A stretch of 43,900 nt of DNA, taken from positions 1 to 43,900 of the forward strand of contig FR890455.1 in the NCBI GenBank assembly GCA_000433415.1. Reading direction: 5' to 3'. The DNA comes from Clostridium sp. CAG:448. Lineage in GTDB: Bacteria > Bacillota > Clostridia > Oscillospirales > CAG-272. Made by a program: the position numbers and the translations under genes. Below the pieces are notes generated by a model. That model saw nothing but the letters and a program-made list of their open reading frames with translations. It did not search any database and was not told where the DNA came from. Of the stretch, positions 33,935 through 42,675 are shown piece by piece; within the stretch, counting starts at the first letter, position 1, and each line of letters starts with the position of its first letter.

Positions 33935-35284
33935 ATGGATAAAAAGAACAAAGCAACGCGTTACCGGCAACCGGACCGGATCCGACATCCGGAAAAAATC
34001 CGACATTTTGACTTTTCCGTCAAACCAAAGAAACCCGGGCCTCTATTTTCGGTTGCCAAGCATATCCTGGCATGGCCGGATTTGCGGCGACGACATGCAA
34101 AGATTGACAAAGTCAATATGGAATCTCTGGAGGGCAAGCCGTATCTGCTCTTGGTGACGCATTCCTATTTCTGTGATTTTGCCGTGATGATGAAGGTGAC
34201 ACATCCGCACCCCGTGATCAATGTCATGACGCTGGAAGGATTCAATACCTATTCCGCACCATTGATGCGCGCATTGGGGGTCATCGGAAAGCGCAAATTT
34301 GTGCAGGATTTTCATTTGATACGCAATATGAAGTATACGGTGGAGAAACTGAAATGCATTTTTTGTCTGTTTCCGGAGGCACGTTATTCACTGGACGGAT
34401 GCGGTTCCTACATCCCGGAGTCTACGGCAAGCCTTGTTAAGTTGTTGGGGGTTCCGGTCGTGGTACTGCGGATTCACGGGAATTTTGTCACGTGTCCGCA
34501 ATGGAACAAGATTGATAAGGGAACTTATATTGAGGGACGTGCGGAGCCGATTATCACTGCACAGGAAACGCAAACACTTTCCAAAGAGGAGATTTTTACC
34601 CGCATTCGCACCAATTTTACTTATGATGATTTCCGCTGGCAGGCAGAGAACCGCATCCGGATTGACCATCCGCGACGGGCAGAGGGGTTACATTGCCTTT
34701 TGTATAAATGCCCGCATTGCGGGAAGGAATACGAAACCGATTCTGCCGGGACGGAGCTTTGGTGCCGTGCCTGCGGAAAACGTTGGGAGATGGATGTATA
34801 CGGGCAATTGCACGCAAAAGAGGGGGAAACGGAATATCCGCATATTCCCGATTGGTCTGCGTGGGAACGCGATTGTGTGCGGCATGAGATCCTTTCCGGC
34901 ACTTACCGGTTTGAAAGCGAGGCACGCATAGAAACGCTGCCCGGTTGGAAAAAGTTTTACAAACACGGAAGCGGCAGACTGATACAGGATATGACAGGTA
35001 CCTATGTGATTTGCGACAATCTTTACGGAAAGGGAGAATTTACGCTCCATAAAAAGCCGCTGGAGTTGGACAGTGTGCATATCGAGTACGACTATCTTGG
35101 CAGAGGGGATGCGGTTGACATTTCTGTCCCCGATGACAGCTTCTGGTGCTATATAAGGGCCCGTGACGCTATTACGAAACTTTCATTTGCAACCGAAGAA
35201 CTATACCAGAATGCCCGCGCCCGGCGACAGGTTCCGGTGCGGGAGAGCACGCTCTGTCCGGCGGAAACGCCGTCCGCCAAGTAG
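33935..35284 (+). CDS. PlsC-like acyltransferase fused to a zinc ribbon
   Basis: 449 residues. The N-terminal half has the lysophospholipid acyltransferase pattern: HSYFCDF (an Hx4D catalytic motif), then FPEARYS at the usual FPEG motif position, then GVPVVVLRIHGN. A C-terminal half then carries a four-Cys zinc ribbon, CPHCGKEY followed by CRACGKRW, and a beta-rich tail. No TM segment is obvious, so membrane association would be peripheral. The Gly of FPEG is Ala, a mild departure. The ATG at 33935 follows GGGAGAG, about 30 nt after the operon terminator. The acyl acceptor is unknown. Confidence 0.8.
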   Translation: MDKKNKATRYRQPDRIRHPEKIRHFDFSVKPKKPGPLFSVAKHILAWPDLRRRHAKIDKVNMESLEGKPYLLLVTHSYFCDFAVMMKVTHPHPVINVMTLEGFNTYSAPLMRALGVIGKRKFVQDFHLIRNMKYTVEKLKCIFCLFPEARYSLDGCGSYIPESTASLVKLLGVPVVVLRIHGNFVTCPQWNKIDKGTYIEGRAEPIITAQETQTLSKEEIFTRIRTNFTYDDFRWQAENRIRIDHPRRAEGLHCLLYKCPHCGKEYETDSAGTELWCRACGKRWEMDVYGQLHAKEGETEYPHIPDWSAWERDCVRHEILSGTYRFESEARIETLPGWKKFYKHGSGRLIQDMTGTYVICDNLYGKGEFTLHKKPLELDSVHIEYDYLGRGDAVDISVPDDSFWCYIRARDAITKLSFATEELYQNARARRQVPVRESTLCPAETPSAK

Positions 35285-35349
35285 CGTATTTGGAACCATG
35301 GATTAACATAAATACTGCTTTTTGAAAAGCGGTAGGTAAGGAGAGGGCA

Positions 35350-38300
35350 ATGAAAAAAAGAATGACGAGGTCCGGATACCTGCTCTCAGGTGTTCTGGCG
35401 GAAATTTTGCTTGCAACTGCGATGCTTTTTATGCTGTCCTGCCGCGGGGAACCGGAAAATCCAGCCCCAAATGATCCCGTAACAGAAGAATCCGGTACCG
35501 CCGATCCGTCCGGATCAGACAGCGGAGAGCAAACCAGGGCGGAGGAAACCAGCGGGGGGCATCTTGATGGAGATGACCTGTTTGTAGCGGTCCGTTCGGT
35601 TTACCCTGTGCCGCAAAACGTCATTTTGCCGGACGGATCAACGTCGCAGAAAGTACCGGCAATTCCTGCCGCACTGTCCGCGGATGGGGACGCTGCACCC
35701 TACGCAGCGCTTCTGCGGGAGTGGGGGTTTTTGTCCTCGCAGGAAAATGCCCTGCCTGTCCGGATCGCGGTGCAGGATATGTCCGATCTGTTTGCAAGCG
35801 GCGCCGAGGAAGGATATGAATTGGTTCTTTCGTCAGATGGTGTGTGTATTACCGCCGGAAGCGACCGCGGCGTATACTATGCGTTGGTTACGCTTTCACA
35901 ACTGGCGGAAGACGGGAAGCTTCCCTGCCTGACCGTCCGTGATGCGCCTGCCGTTCCTGAACGCGGTGTGATTGAGGGCTTTTACGGAGCGGCGTACACA
36001 ACACTGTTCCGTAAAGAGCTGTTTGCGTTTATGGGGCACCAAAAAATGAATACCTATATCTATGCGCCGAAGGATGACGCAAAGCACCGAAGCAAATGGA
36101 GAGAGCTGTATACCGCAGAGGAGCTGGAAGAATTGCGCACACTAATTGACAGCGCTTCGCAAAACCGCGTCCGATTTGTCTATGCGATTTCACCGGGCGG
36201 CGATATTCGGTTGGATCGCGGCTACAAGCAGGATTTTGCAAATCTGACTGCCAAGTGTGAGCAGCTTTATGAGATCGGTGTGCGTGATTTTGCCGTGCTT
36301 CTGGATGACATTCCGACATTGAATGCGGAAGGACACGCAGGGTTGCTCAACGATTTTCAGGAGCAATTTGTCCGCACGCATGAGGGTGTTTCCGATCTGA
36401 TCTGTATTACCACGGAGTATACCGATCCCATGCTGACCGCATATACAGATCAAATTGCACCGCTTCTGAATCCTGATCTGCGCCTGATGTGGACAGGACC
36501 CGGTGTGGTCCCGGCGTCCATCCGCGTTTCCGATCTGCAAAAAATCAATGCCAAGTACGGACGTCAGGTATACCTGTGGTGGAATTATCCGGTCAATGAT
36601 GTACTGGTAGACCATTTGTACATGGCGCCCTGCCAGGGGTTGGATCAGGAGTTGGCAGGCTCTATCTGCGGATTTGTTGCCAATCCCATGAATCAGGGGC
36701 ACGCTTCACTTTATCCGCTTTTTACGGTTGCCGATTATCTTTGGAATCCCGTGGCATATAATCAGGAAGCCTCCATCCGGGCTGCCGCGGCATATTTGGC
36801 ACCGGATGCCGGGGATGCGGCACTGACCTTCGTTGACATGGTCGGTGCCTGTCCGCAAAACGGGAACAAGTCGACCGTTGCACTGGGCAAGCTTGTGGAT
36901 GAATGGCGGGCTTCCGGCGAGGATCCGAAGAAGCTGAAACCGATTCTGGAAATGCTGGAGCGCATGCCCGGGGATCTGCAGACTCTGCGCCGTGCCGATG
37001 CGGCATTGAATGCCGAAGCAGGCGAATGGTTTGACAAGGCGGAGGCATATTGCCGCATGGCGATTTGTTATTTTGAGGCGGAGCAGGCGTATGCAGCCGG
37101 GCAGACGGATACGGTGCTTGCGCAGATCGGAAATTACAGCCTGTTGGCGGAAACGGTATCCGACAATCGCCGTGTCGTTTCTCCCGACGTTCTGACGCCG
37201 CTGATCGCCGGACTGACCCAGCGGATCAATGTGCTTGCCGGCATTGCGCAACCGTCCGTTTCCCTGCGTGCAACCGCTATTACCAATGCAAACCATTACA
37301 TGGATTATACGGTCGACCGGATCTGCGACGGCGATGACTCGACGTATTTCTGGTCGCACGGCGCCATGTGGCAGGCGGCACCCGGCACGACGGGTTATGT
37401 AGGACTGGATTTCGGTGAAGTCGTTCACATATACAATCTTTATATTGCTACAGGAGAAAACGGCGGGGATGTCTTTACCCATGCGGCAATTGAGTATTCG
37501 ACGGATCAAAAAACATGGACCACCATTTGCGAGGGACAGTTTGGCGAGCAGATCTATTTGGAATCCCTTTCTTTTGACGCACGGTATGTGCGGATGCGCA
37601 ACACCGATACAAGTGCAACCGGCTGGGTCAAGGTGCGGGTGTTTGAGGCAAACACGAATCGCACGGTTGCAGCCATTGCAGGAAAGCCGGGAATTTCCAC
37701 AACACTGACGACCTATCAGGATTACGTGATAGACCATGTGACGGACGGAAATGCCGATACTTACTTCTGGGCGGCACGTGCCGTTGTTGCGGGGGATTAT
37801 GTGATGATGGATCTGGGCGCGCCCTGTCGTATTACCGGCATTTTGCTGGAAACGGGTGTAGGGGGTCACAGTGCGGATTACATGCAGCATGCGCAGTTGC
37901 AGTATTCGGCTGACGGCTATGTCTGGACGGTTCTGGATACCCCCGGGCAGGGCAGAGCAACCTATGAAGGGTTGGAGATTACCGCTCGATATGTTCGTCT
38001 GATTGCCACCGCAGACCAGACCAATTGGTTTACCATGTCGGCATTTACGGTGCTGCACGATCCCTATCAACATCCCTTATTGTCCTCCGACGATGATTTC
38101 CTTTCCCCAGCGGACCTGTGTGCGCTGACGGATCATAATGTTCTGACGGGTGTGACGGTTCCTGCGGGAAACAAGGGCAAAACGCTGACCGTACTTTTGA
38201 CTGATGCCGCGTCTGTCCGCTTCTTTATCGCAGGACAGACGGACGGAGAGGCTGTTGTAACGCTGTACGACGCGAACGGGAAAAAACTGTCTGCGCACTC

Positions 38301-38397
38301 CCTGAGCAGCGGACTGCACTTGGATGTACAGGATGCCGCAACCGCCGTGATTACCTTCGGAAACAGTAGTCTGACCCTTTCGGAAATCCTGTTTTAG
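35350..38397 (+). CDS. GH84 beta-N-acetylglucosaminidase lipoprotein with two F5/8C modules
   Basis: 1015 residues. The signal peptide ends in the lipobox-like MLSC (Cys31), then a Glu/Ser/Asp-rich tether. A GH20b-like domain occupies about 60-195. The GH84 barrel starts VPERGVIEGFYGAAY, and the catalytic aspartate pair D319-D320 sits in LLDDIPT. GH84 enzymes cleave terminal beta-linked GlcNAc by substrate-assisted catalysis, acting on O-GlcNAc proteins, mucin glycans or hyaluronan fragments. Two discoidin-like F5/8C (CBM32-type) modules lie at about 640-770 and 780-905, with YVGLDFGEV and YVMMDLGAP strands. A C-terminal beta module follows. ATG 35350 has an AAGGAGAG site. It would act on the outer cell surface. 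Confidence 0.9.
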   Translation: MKKRMTRSGYLLSGVLAEILLATAMLFMLSCRGEPENPAPNDPVTEESGTADPSGSDSGEQTRAEETSGGHLDGDDLFVAVRSVYPVPQNVILPDGSTSQKVPAIPAALSADGDAAPYAALLREWGFLSSQENALPVRIAVQDMSDLFASGAEEGYELVLSSDGVCITAGSDRGVYYALVTLSQLAEDGKLPCLTVRDAPAVPERGVIEGFYGAAYTTLFRKELFAFMGHQKMNTYIYAPKDDAKHRSKWRELYTAEELEELRTLIDSASQNRVRFVYAISPGGDIRLDRGYKQDFANLTAKCEQLYEIGVRDFAVLLDDIPTLNAEGHAGLLNDFQEQFVRTHEGVSDLICITTEYTDPMLTAYTDQIAPLLNPDLRLMWTGPGVVPASIRVSDLQKINAKYGRQVYLWWNYPVNDVLVDHLYMAPCQGLDQELAGSICGFVANPMNQGHASLYPLFTVADYLWNPVAYNQEASIRAAAAYLAPDAGDAALTFVDMVGACPQNGNKSTVALGKLVDEWRASGEDPKKLKPILEMLERMPGDLQTLRRADAALNAEAGEWFDKAEAYCRMAICYFEAEQAYAAGQTDTVLAQIGNYSLLAETVSDNRRVVSPDVLTPLIAGLTQRINVLAGIAQPSVSLRATAITNANHYMDYTVDRICDGDDSTYFWSHGAMWQAAPGTTGYVGLDFGEVVHIYNLYIATGENGGDVFTHAAIEYSTDQKTWTTICEGQFGEQIYLESLSFDARYVRMRNTDTSATGWVKVRVFEANTNRTVAAIAGKPGISTTLTTYQDYVIDHVTDGNADTYFWAARAVVAGDYVMMDLGAPCRITGILLETGVGGHSADYMQHAQLQYSADGYVWTVLDTPGQGRATYEGLEITARYVRLIATADQTNWFTMSAFTVLHDPYQHPLLSSDDDFLSPADLCALTDHNVLTGVTVPAGNKGKTLTVLLTDAASVRFFIAGQTDGEAVVTLYDANGKKLSAHSLSSGLHLDVQDAATAVITFGNSSLTLSEILF

Positions 38398-38447
38398 TAG
38401 ACCGGGCGGCTCCTTCCTTTGAGAAGGTGACTTCATCAACTCAATAA

Positions 38448-38487
38448 AAACCGTCCGATGCCTTGTGTAAAGGCGTTCGGACGGTTT
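38448..38487. terminator. Bidirectional terminator between GH84 and PAP2-like genes
   Basis: AAACCGTCCGA (38448-38458) pairs with TCGGACGGTTT (38477-38487), with an inner GCCTT/AAGGC stem and T-rich flanks in both directions. It serves the plus-strand GH84 gene and the minus-strand gene ending at 38515. Confidence 0.85.
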
Positions 38488-38514
38488 GTTTCTGTATATC
38501 GGTCAATTCCTCTG

Positions 38515-39099
38515 TCAAAGGAGAATGACGCAAAGGCAAAGACAAAAGGAAGCAATTGCCGTAAGCGTTCCCATAGCGAGATCACGTTTGGTGTGCCGGG
38601 CAAGATAGAGGGAGGACCACGCAACTCCTGCGGCTAAGAGAGCGGTGGGGAACAGCCAGTACCATCCCAGGAAATAAACGGCAATCACCAACGGACCGAC
38701 AATCCCACAGGCGTGACCGCTTGCGTGTAGCTTCAGAACCTTATTGAAGAAAATGAGAATAAAGACGGAGCAGAGGTAGGTAAAGAAAATAAACTTCAGT
38801 TGCGGCGTTGTCCGATCCAAAAGACAATAAATGACGCCTCCCACATACCCGATGCCGCTGGTGACGAATGCCAGCTTTCGCTGACCGTCACGCCCCTTTT
38901 TCCGCAGAGCGGGGATCAGCGCGGAAAGCGGATAGGCAAGGGTAGGAAGAACCGCGAGAAATCCGATTGCCGCAAATAGCTGCCCGATATGATAAAAGAA
39001 GGCAGGACGCAGAAAATAAAGTAACAGGAGCAATGTCGTGACTAGGAATGGCGGAACCGTAATGACGCGAATGGATTTTGCAATGGATTTTTTACTCAT
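38515..39099 (-). CDS. Polytopic membrane protein, possibly PAP2-like phosphatase
   Basis: 194 residues with about six TM segments. It starts at 39099 after AGAAGGAGAG. ASGHACG resembles the PAP2 SGH motif and ARHTKRD fits the late Hx3D part of the third PAP2 motif, both near membrane borders. The first PAP2 motif (KX6RP) is not evident, so the match is partial. PAP2 enzymes dephosphorylate lipid phosphates such as undecaprenyl pyrophosphate or phosphatidic acid. If the assignment fails, it is an uncharacterised membrane protein. Confidence 0.55.
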   Translation of the reverse strand: MSKKSIAKSIRVITVPPFLVTTLLLLLYFLRPAFFYHIGQLFAAIGFLAVLPTLAYPLSALIPALRKKGRDGQRKLAFVTSGIGYVGGVIYCLLDRTTPQLKFIFFTYLCSVFILIFFNKVLKLHASGHACGIVGPLVIAVYFLGWYWLFPTALLAAGVAWSSLYLARHTKRDLAMGTLTAIASFCLCLCVILL

Positions 39100-39429
39100 A
39101 GAACTCTCCTTCTGTTTGATGCGATTTTTGTATCTGTTTTTATTTTCCGATTTTTCAAATCAAGGCCCTACCGGATCAGTCGTTTGTGTGACCGGATGCA
39201 GTGAAGGTCACATGCGCCGAGGCAACTGACGGGACCTGATCAGATCCGATGAAAACAGTATACGTCATCCGGCTCTGAAATGCAACCTACTCCGTGTTCG
39301 CGTGCCTCTACACTGCATTTTTGCCGTTGTAGACTTCTGACAGTCAGTTCTACAGAAAAAAATGAGGACTCTACGATTCGTAGAGTCCCTACTTTTATAC
39401 GATATTCAGCCGATTTTTGACAAAATACA
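39100..39429. other. Gene-free region
   Basis: 330 bp without a supported gene. It holds the upstream region of the PAP2-like gene, where no clear promoter was found, and the minus-strand terminator at 39352-39388. Confidence 0.6.
39352..39388 (-). terminator. Terminator of the XRE-membrane gene
   Basis: A perfect 11-bp inverted repeat (GGACTCTACGA and complement, 39366-39388) around one base. Read on the minus strand it is followed by TCATTTTTTTCTG. Confidence 0.85.
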
Positions 39430-40074
39430 TCATTTTCGGAATTTTGGCAGGCGCAGATGAAAACAAAGCAGAATAATGAGCTGCGTCGGGAGAATGAGCA
39501 CCAGGATCTGCCACCAGTTATGAGACAGGGAGAGAAAAACAAGGTACACCGTCAGAATGAGCGACCATGCAATGCCGGAAATGAAGTAAAAATTGTTTTT
39601 CCGTTTTCCCCAAATGGAATTGAAGACGGTCAGCACAATAAAGATGACTGGTACTGCAAACTGAAAGACCAATGGTTGACGGATGTCACACAGATAGAGT
39701 ACGATAAAGACAAGGATTGCGACGGTCAGGATTCCCATTGCGGTCAGGAGCATGAGGATAATGTAACTGAACCGGTGATTTTTTGCGGCCTTCGGAACGG
39801 GCTCCTCCCCGTGATCGTGCAGCAGGTAATCGACGCTGACCCCGAACAGACGGCTCATCTGCAACAGAACATATGCATCCGGCACGGCATCTCCGCGTTC
39901 CCATTTGGAAATGGCTTTGTCAGAGTAATTGAGCGCATTGCCCACTTCCAGTTGCGTCATTTTCTGTGCCTGACGCAGGGCGGCAATATTGGCGGCAACT
40001 GTCTTGCGTAGTGTTTCCACCGAATCCGCACAGGCGGGCGGGTTTTGTATGGATTTGCCGGTTTCCAAATGCAC
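39430..40074 (-). CDS. XRE-family regulator fused to a four-span membrane domain
   Basis: About 214 residues. The start is taken as GTG 40074, close behind AAAGGAGG; the TTG two codons later has better spacing and is equally possible. A Cro/CI-type HTH occupies about residues 22-80 (MTQLEVGNALNYSDKAISKW, then ERGDAVPDAYVLLQMSRLFG). Four TM segments follow, for example YIILMLLTAMGILTVAILVF. Membrane-tethered XRE regulators of this plan are widespread in Firmicutes and often sense envelope or host conditions, but no ligand is known. It has its own promoter at 40103-40131. Confidence 0.88.
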   Translation of the reverse strand: MHLETGKSIQNPPACADSVETLRKTVAANIAALRQAQKMTQLEVGNALNYSDKAISKWERGDAVPDAYVLLQMSRLFGVSVDYLLHDHGEEPVPKAAKNHRFSYIILMLLTAMGILTVAILVFIVLYLCDIRQPLVFQFAVPVIFIVLTVFNSIWGKRKNNFYFISGIAWSLILTVYLVFLSLSHNWWQILVLILPTQLIILLCFHLRLPKFRK

Positions 40075-40102
40075 ATTCCTCCTTTCGGCTCCGATGTGTA
40101 TC

Positions 40103-40131
40103 AGTATACCGCATTTTGCCCGAAAATGCAA
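40103..40131 (-). promoter_or_regulatory. Promoter of the XRE-membrane gene
   Basis: On the minus strand: TTGCAT (40126-40131), a 17-bp spacer and TATACT (40103-40108). A small dyad GTAT-CAGT-ATAC overlaps the -10 box and could be an autoregulatory operator. Confidence 0.78.
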
Positions 40132-40321
40132 GGGCGGGTGTGAGAAATTCAAGAAAAATTCACGCAATGTTCTCACGGCGATTAAGTAGAGACGGCATAA
40201 TAATAGCGTACTGACCGGGAGGCGGTTTTGTCATTCCGGCAGTGTTGTTTGCGATGTGCGGTGCCTCTTTTTTTCTCGCCGGTGTTGCGGACACAGAGAA
40301 GAGGAGGTGTATAAAAAACCG

Positions 40322-40765
40322 ATGGGAATTTTTAAAAAACGGGTTTCCGGTTTCTTTTACGGCAGGTACGGGATTGATACACTTTACTACGTTCTGATTG
40401 TACTTTACGTGATTATCATTGTCGCGGCTTGGGTGGTTGGTTTACTCTGCAAAAAGACACTTGTGGGCATTATTGTTTATTCCGTACTTTACGTGGTCGG
40501 ACTGCTGCTCTTGTTTTATATATTCTTCCGTGTTATGTCCAGAAATATCCCCCGTCGCCGGCGGGAAAACGAGGCTTTTTTGCGTTTTGTCCATAAGCTA
40601 TCCCCACGCCGTCGCCGAAAGCGCCCGAAGGATGATGCGGAGCACATATTCCGCTACTGTAAATACTGCAAAGCCCTTTTGCGCTTGCCGCGCGAACCGG
40701 GCCAGCATCAGGTTCGTTGTCCGCGTTGCGGGAAGCTGTTTGACCTTTATGTCGATCCGAAATAA
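40322..40765 (+). CDS. Small membrane protein with C-terminal zinc ribbon
   Basis: 147 residues. ATG 40322 was chosen with GAGGAGGTG 12 nt upstream; the frame is open further upstream. Two TM segments at about residues 23-70 are followed by a strongly basic linker (RNIPRRRRENEAFLRF, SPRRRRKRPKDD). A zinc ribbon with CKYCK and CPRCGKLFDLYV ends the protein, in the cytoplasm by the positive-inside rule. The family is not recognised beyond this; a nucleic-acid or protein-binding role for the ribbon is plausible. Confidence 0.78.
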   Translation: MGIFKKRVSGFFYGRYGIDTLYYVLIVLYVIIIVAAWVVGLLCKKTLVGIIVYSVLYVVGLLLLFYIFFRVMSRNIPRRRRENEAFLRFVHKLSPRRRRKRPKDDAEHIFRYCKYCKALLRLPREPGQHQVRCPRCGKLFDLYVDPK

Positions 40766-40815
40766 CCTTTCGCAGAATTGAAAACGGGCAAAACTACTCT
40801 TGTCGGAAAAGGCAA

Positions 40816-40860
40816 AGCCACCGCAAATGGGAGCAAAATCCATCTGCGGTGGCTCTTTTT
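40816..40860 (+). terminator. Terminator of the zinc-ribbon membrane gene
   Basis: AGCCACCGCA (40816-40825) pairs perfectly with TGCGGTGGCT (40845-40854), with an inner ATGG/CCAT pairing, followed by CTTTTT. Confidence 0.88.
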
Positions 40861-40952
40861 GGTGTAGTTTCTTGCAGTCGGCGTCATGAACGGCAACCAC
40901 CCGGCATCATCTCTGCCGTACGGCGTTTGTGCCGGATGAAACATTTGCGGAT

Positions 40953-41333
40953 TCATTGATCCGCTGTGACCGTTGCGCCAAAGGGGAAAATGGCAAGCTT
41001 CATAATTTTGAAACATTGAATCCCGCGCGGAATGCCGATGAGTGTGATGCAGTTGGCAATGCCGACGGACAGATAAGCAAGCGCCATTTCCCAACCGCCG
41101 ATCAGGACCCAGAAAACATTCGCGACAGGGTGTGATTTGAATTGCAGGACAACGCGTTTTCCCTGGGGCAAAAAGGACAGACGTGCCGCCTTGAAGCATT
41201 GCAGTCCGAAGGGGATGCCGATGATGGTCATGCAAAGTGCCACGCCCCAGATTCCCCATAAAATTGCGAACCAAAGCCCACAGCACAAAACCCAAAGTAT
41301 TTTTGAAATGATACCCCATATTTTACGAAACAT
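40953..41333 (-). CDS. YccF-domain inner membrane protein
   Basis: 126 residues built from two similar halves, each with hydrophobic segments and a GIPFGLQCFKAARLSFLPQG or GIPRGIQCFKIMKLAIFPFG motif, diagnostic of the YccF domain. It starts at 41333 after AAGGAG. The role of YccF proteins is not established. Its promoter (41430-41458) overlaps the end of the MATE remnant. Confidence 0.88.
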   Translation of the reverse strand: MFRKIWGIISKILWVLCCGLWFAILWGIWGVALCMTIIGIPFGLQCFKAARLSFLPQGKRVVLQFKSHPVANVFWVLIGGWEMALAYLSVGIANCITLIGIPRGIQCFKIMKLAIFPFGATVTADQ

Positions 41334-41429
41334 ATCCGTAGCTCCTTGTAAGTAAAGGCGATGTAAGGCATTTCCCTGCTTTTGGCGGTGGTGATTTTTT
41401 CGGAACGATGCCGTCGCCGCCTTGATTGT

Positions 41430-41458
41430 AGTTTACCATAAACGGGCGAGGTTGTCAA
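41430..41458 (-). promoter_or_regulatory. Promoter of the YccF gene
   Basis: On the minus strand: TTGACA (41453-41458), a 17-bp spacer and TAAACT (41430-41435). The -35 box overlaps the stop codon of the MATE remnant. Confidence 0.75.
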
Positions 41459-41979
41459 TCCTGATTGCTTATGGCATTCTTTCTTTCGCGTACTTCCTTT
41501 TCCCGTTCTCTGAAAATGCGCGGGAAGGTCGTAAAAATGACGATCGTTGTGATGATCCCCGCCACAAGATCCGCAATGCCTTCCGAGAGATACACACCCC
41601 GGAAGCCGAGGAAGTGTGTCAGAACAAAGCAGAGGGGAATCAGGATAATGACCTTCCGTGTGACCGCAAGCAATAGCGCGCATTTTGCCTGTCCGAGCGC
41701 GACATTGACATTTTGCAGGGTCATCTGTACAAAAAACATGATGGAACCCATCAGGAACAGGGGACAGTATTGTTTTACAATCTGCGTGACCGATTCGTTT
41801 GCGGAGAAGAGACATGCGTACATTTCGGGAAATGCGAGTGAGAGTGACCAGACAATCACGGCAAAACAAAACGCAATCACGGTGACGTACCGGATGCCTT
41901 TTTTTCCGTAGTTATAGCTGACAAAAGGCTGCATGCCGTTGCCCAGACCGTTCAGGGAAAGGGAAATCATTCGACACAT
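41455..41979 (-). pseudogene. C-terminal remnant of a MATE-family efflux transporter
   Basis: About 175 residues matching the second half of MATE transporters: SLNGLGNGMQPFVSYNYG is the usual start of the C-terminal bundle, followed by about five TM segments to a normal-looking tail. Full MATE proteins have about 440-460 residues. Upstream sequence runs straight into the hpf terminator at 42018-42046, so the N-terminal half is missing rather than frameshifted. An ATG at 41979 has AAAGGA upstream and could still be translated, but a half transporter is unlikely to work alone. Confidence 0.82.
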
Positions 41980-42017
41980 CCGTCCTTTCCGAACCGGAAT
42001 GAGAAACTTTTCAGGCA

Positions 42018-42046
42018 GCAAAAAAGCGGCGCCCTTTCGGGCGCCG
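42018..42046 (-). terminator. Terminator of hpf
   Basis: On the minus strand GGCGCCC (42045-42039) pairs with GGGCGCC (42034-42028) around a GAAA tetraloop, followed by GCTTTTTTGC. It begins about 18 nt after the hpf stop. Confidence 0.93.
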
Positions 42047-42063
42047 ATCAGATTCCTGGCATT

Positions 42064-42609
42064 TTAATTGTTCGGCATAATCAGACCGTAAGTGCCGTCA
42101 TTGCGCCGGTAGACCACGCAGACTTTTTCGTTTTCGCTGTTATGGAAGACAAAAAAGGTGTGCTCCAGCAGGTTCATCTGCATGATGGCATCCTCCGGTG
42201 TCATCGGATGGTATTCAAAAATTTTGGTGCGGGTAATCAGGTTGTTTTCCTGATCCTCTTCATAGTCTTCCTCAAAGAAGGGAAGCGGTTCTTCGGGAGC
42301 CGGTATAAATGCTTCCTCACGCAGGCGCTTTGCAAGCTTGGTCTTGTTCTTGCGGATTTGTCGTTCGATTGCGTCTATTGATTTATCCAGCGCGTCCCGG
42401 AAGGATTCTGCGCCCACCTCGCTGCGGAACAGTGTATTCGCAGCGTTGATTGTAATTTCCAGTGTGGAAACGTTGTGCTTGCGGCTCAGCGTTACGGTTG
42501 CTTCCGCTTCGGTCTTGAAGTACTTGTCCAGCTTTGCGAGCTTTTTTTCGATCAGCTGCTTGGTATCTTCGTACACGTTCATCTGTCTGCCGATAATGTT
42601 GATCTTCAT
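42064..42609 (-). CDS. hpf: Ribosome hibernation promoting factor, long form
   Basis: 181 residues. The N-terminal domain (about 1-100, starting MKINIIGRQMNVYEDTKQLI) binds the 30S decoding region. An acidic linker with EEPLPFFEEDYEEDQE follows. The C-terminal domain (about 125-181, KIFEYHPMTPEDAIMQMNLL to the end) dimerises to build 100S ribosomes in stationary phase. This two-domain form is the usual one in Firmicutes. ATG 42609 follows AGAGGAGG, which lies inside a leader hairpin (separate entry). Confidence 0.96.
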   Translation of the reverse strand: MKINIIGRQMNVYEDTKQLIEKKLAKLDKYFKTEAEATVTLSRKHNVSTLEITINAANTLFRSEVGAESFRDALDKSIDAIERQIRKNKTKLAKRLREEAFIPAPEEPLPFFEEDYEEDQENNLITRTKIFEYHPMTPEDAIMQMNLLEHTFFVFHNSENEKVCVVYRRNDGTYGLIMPNN

Positions 42610-42669
42610 ATAAAAGTACCTCCTCTGTTTTCAGAGGGACGACCGCGTTGTCGTGCCTCCCTCTGTTGC
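42610..42669 (-). promoter_or_regulatory. hpf leader with two mutually exclusive hairpins over the ribosome binding site
   Basis: Read on the minus strand, segment 1 CAGAGGG (42665-42659) can pair with segment 2 CCCTCTG (42638-42632), supported by an inner ACGAC/GTCGT stem. Segment 2 can instead pair as CCTCTG with segment 3 CAGAGG (42627-42622) across AAAA. Segment 3 is part of the ribosome binding site CAGAGGAGG. The first fold leaves that site free and the second covers it. Pairings are read directly; regulation is inference. Confidence 0.6.
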
Positions 42670-42675
42670 ACCTTT

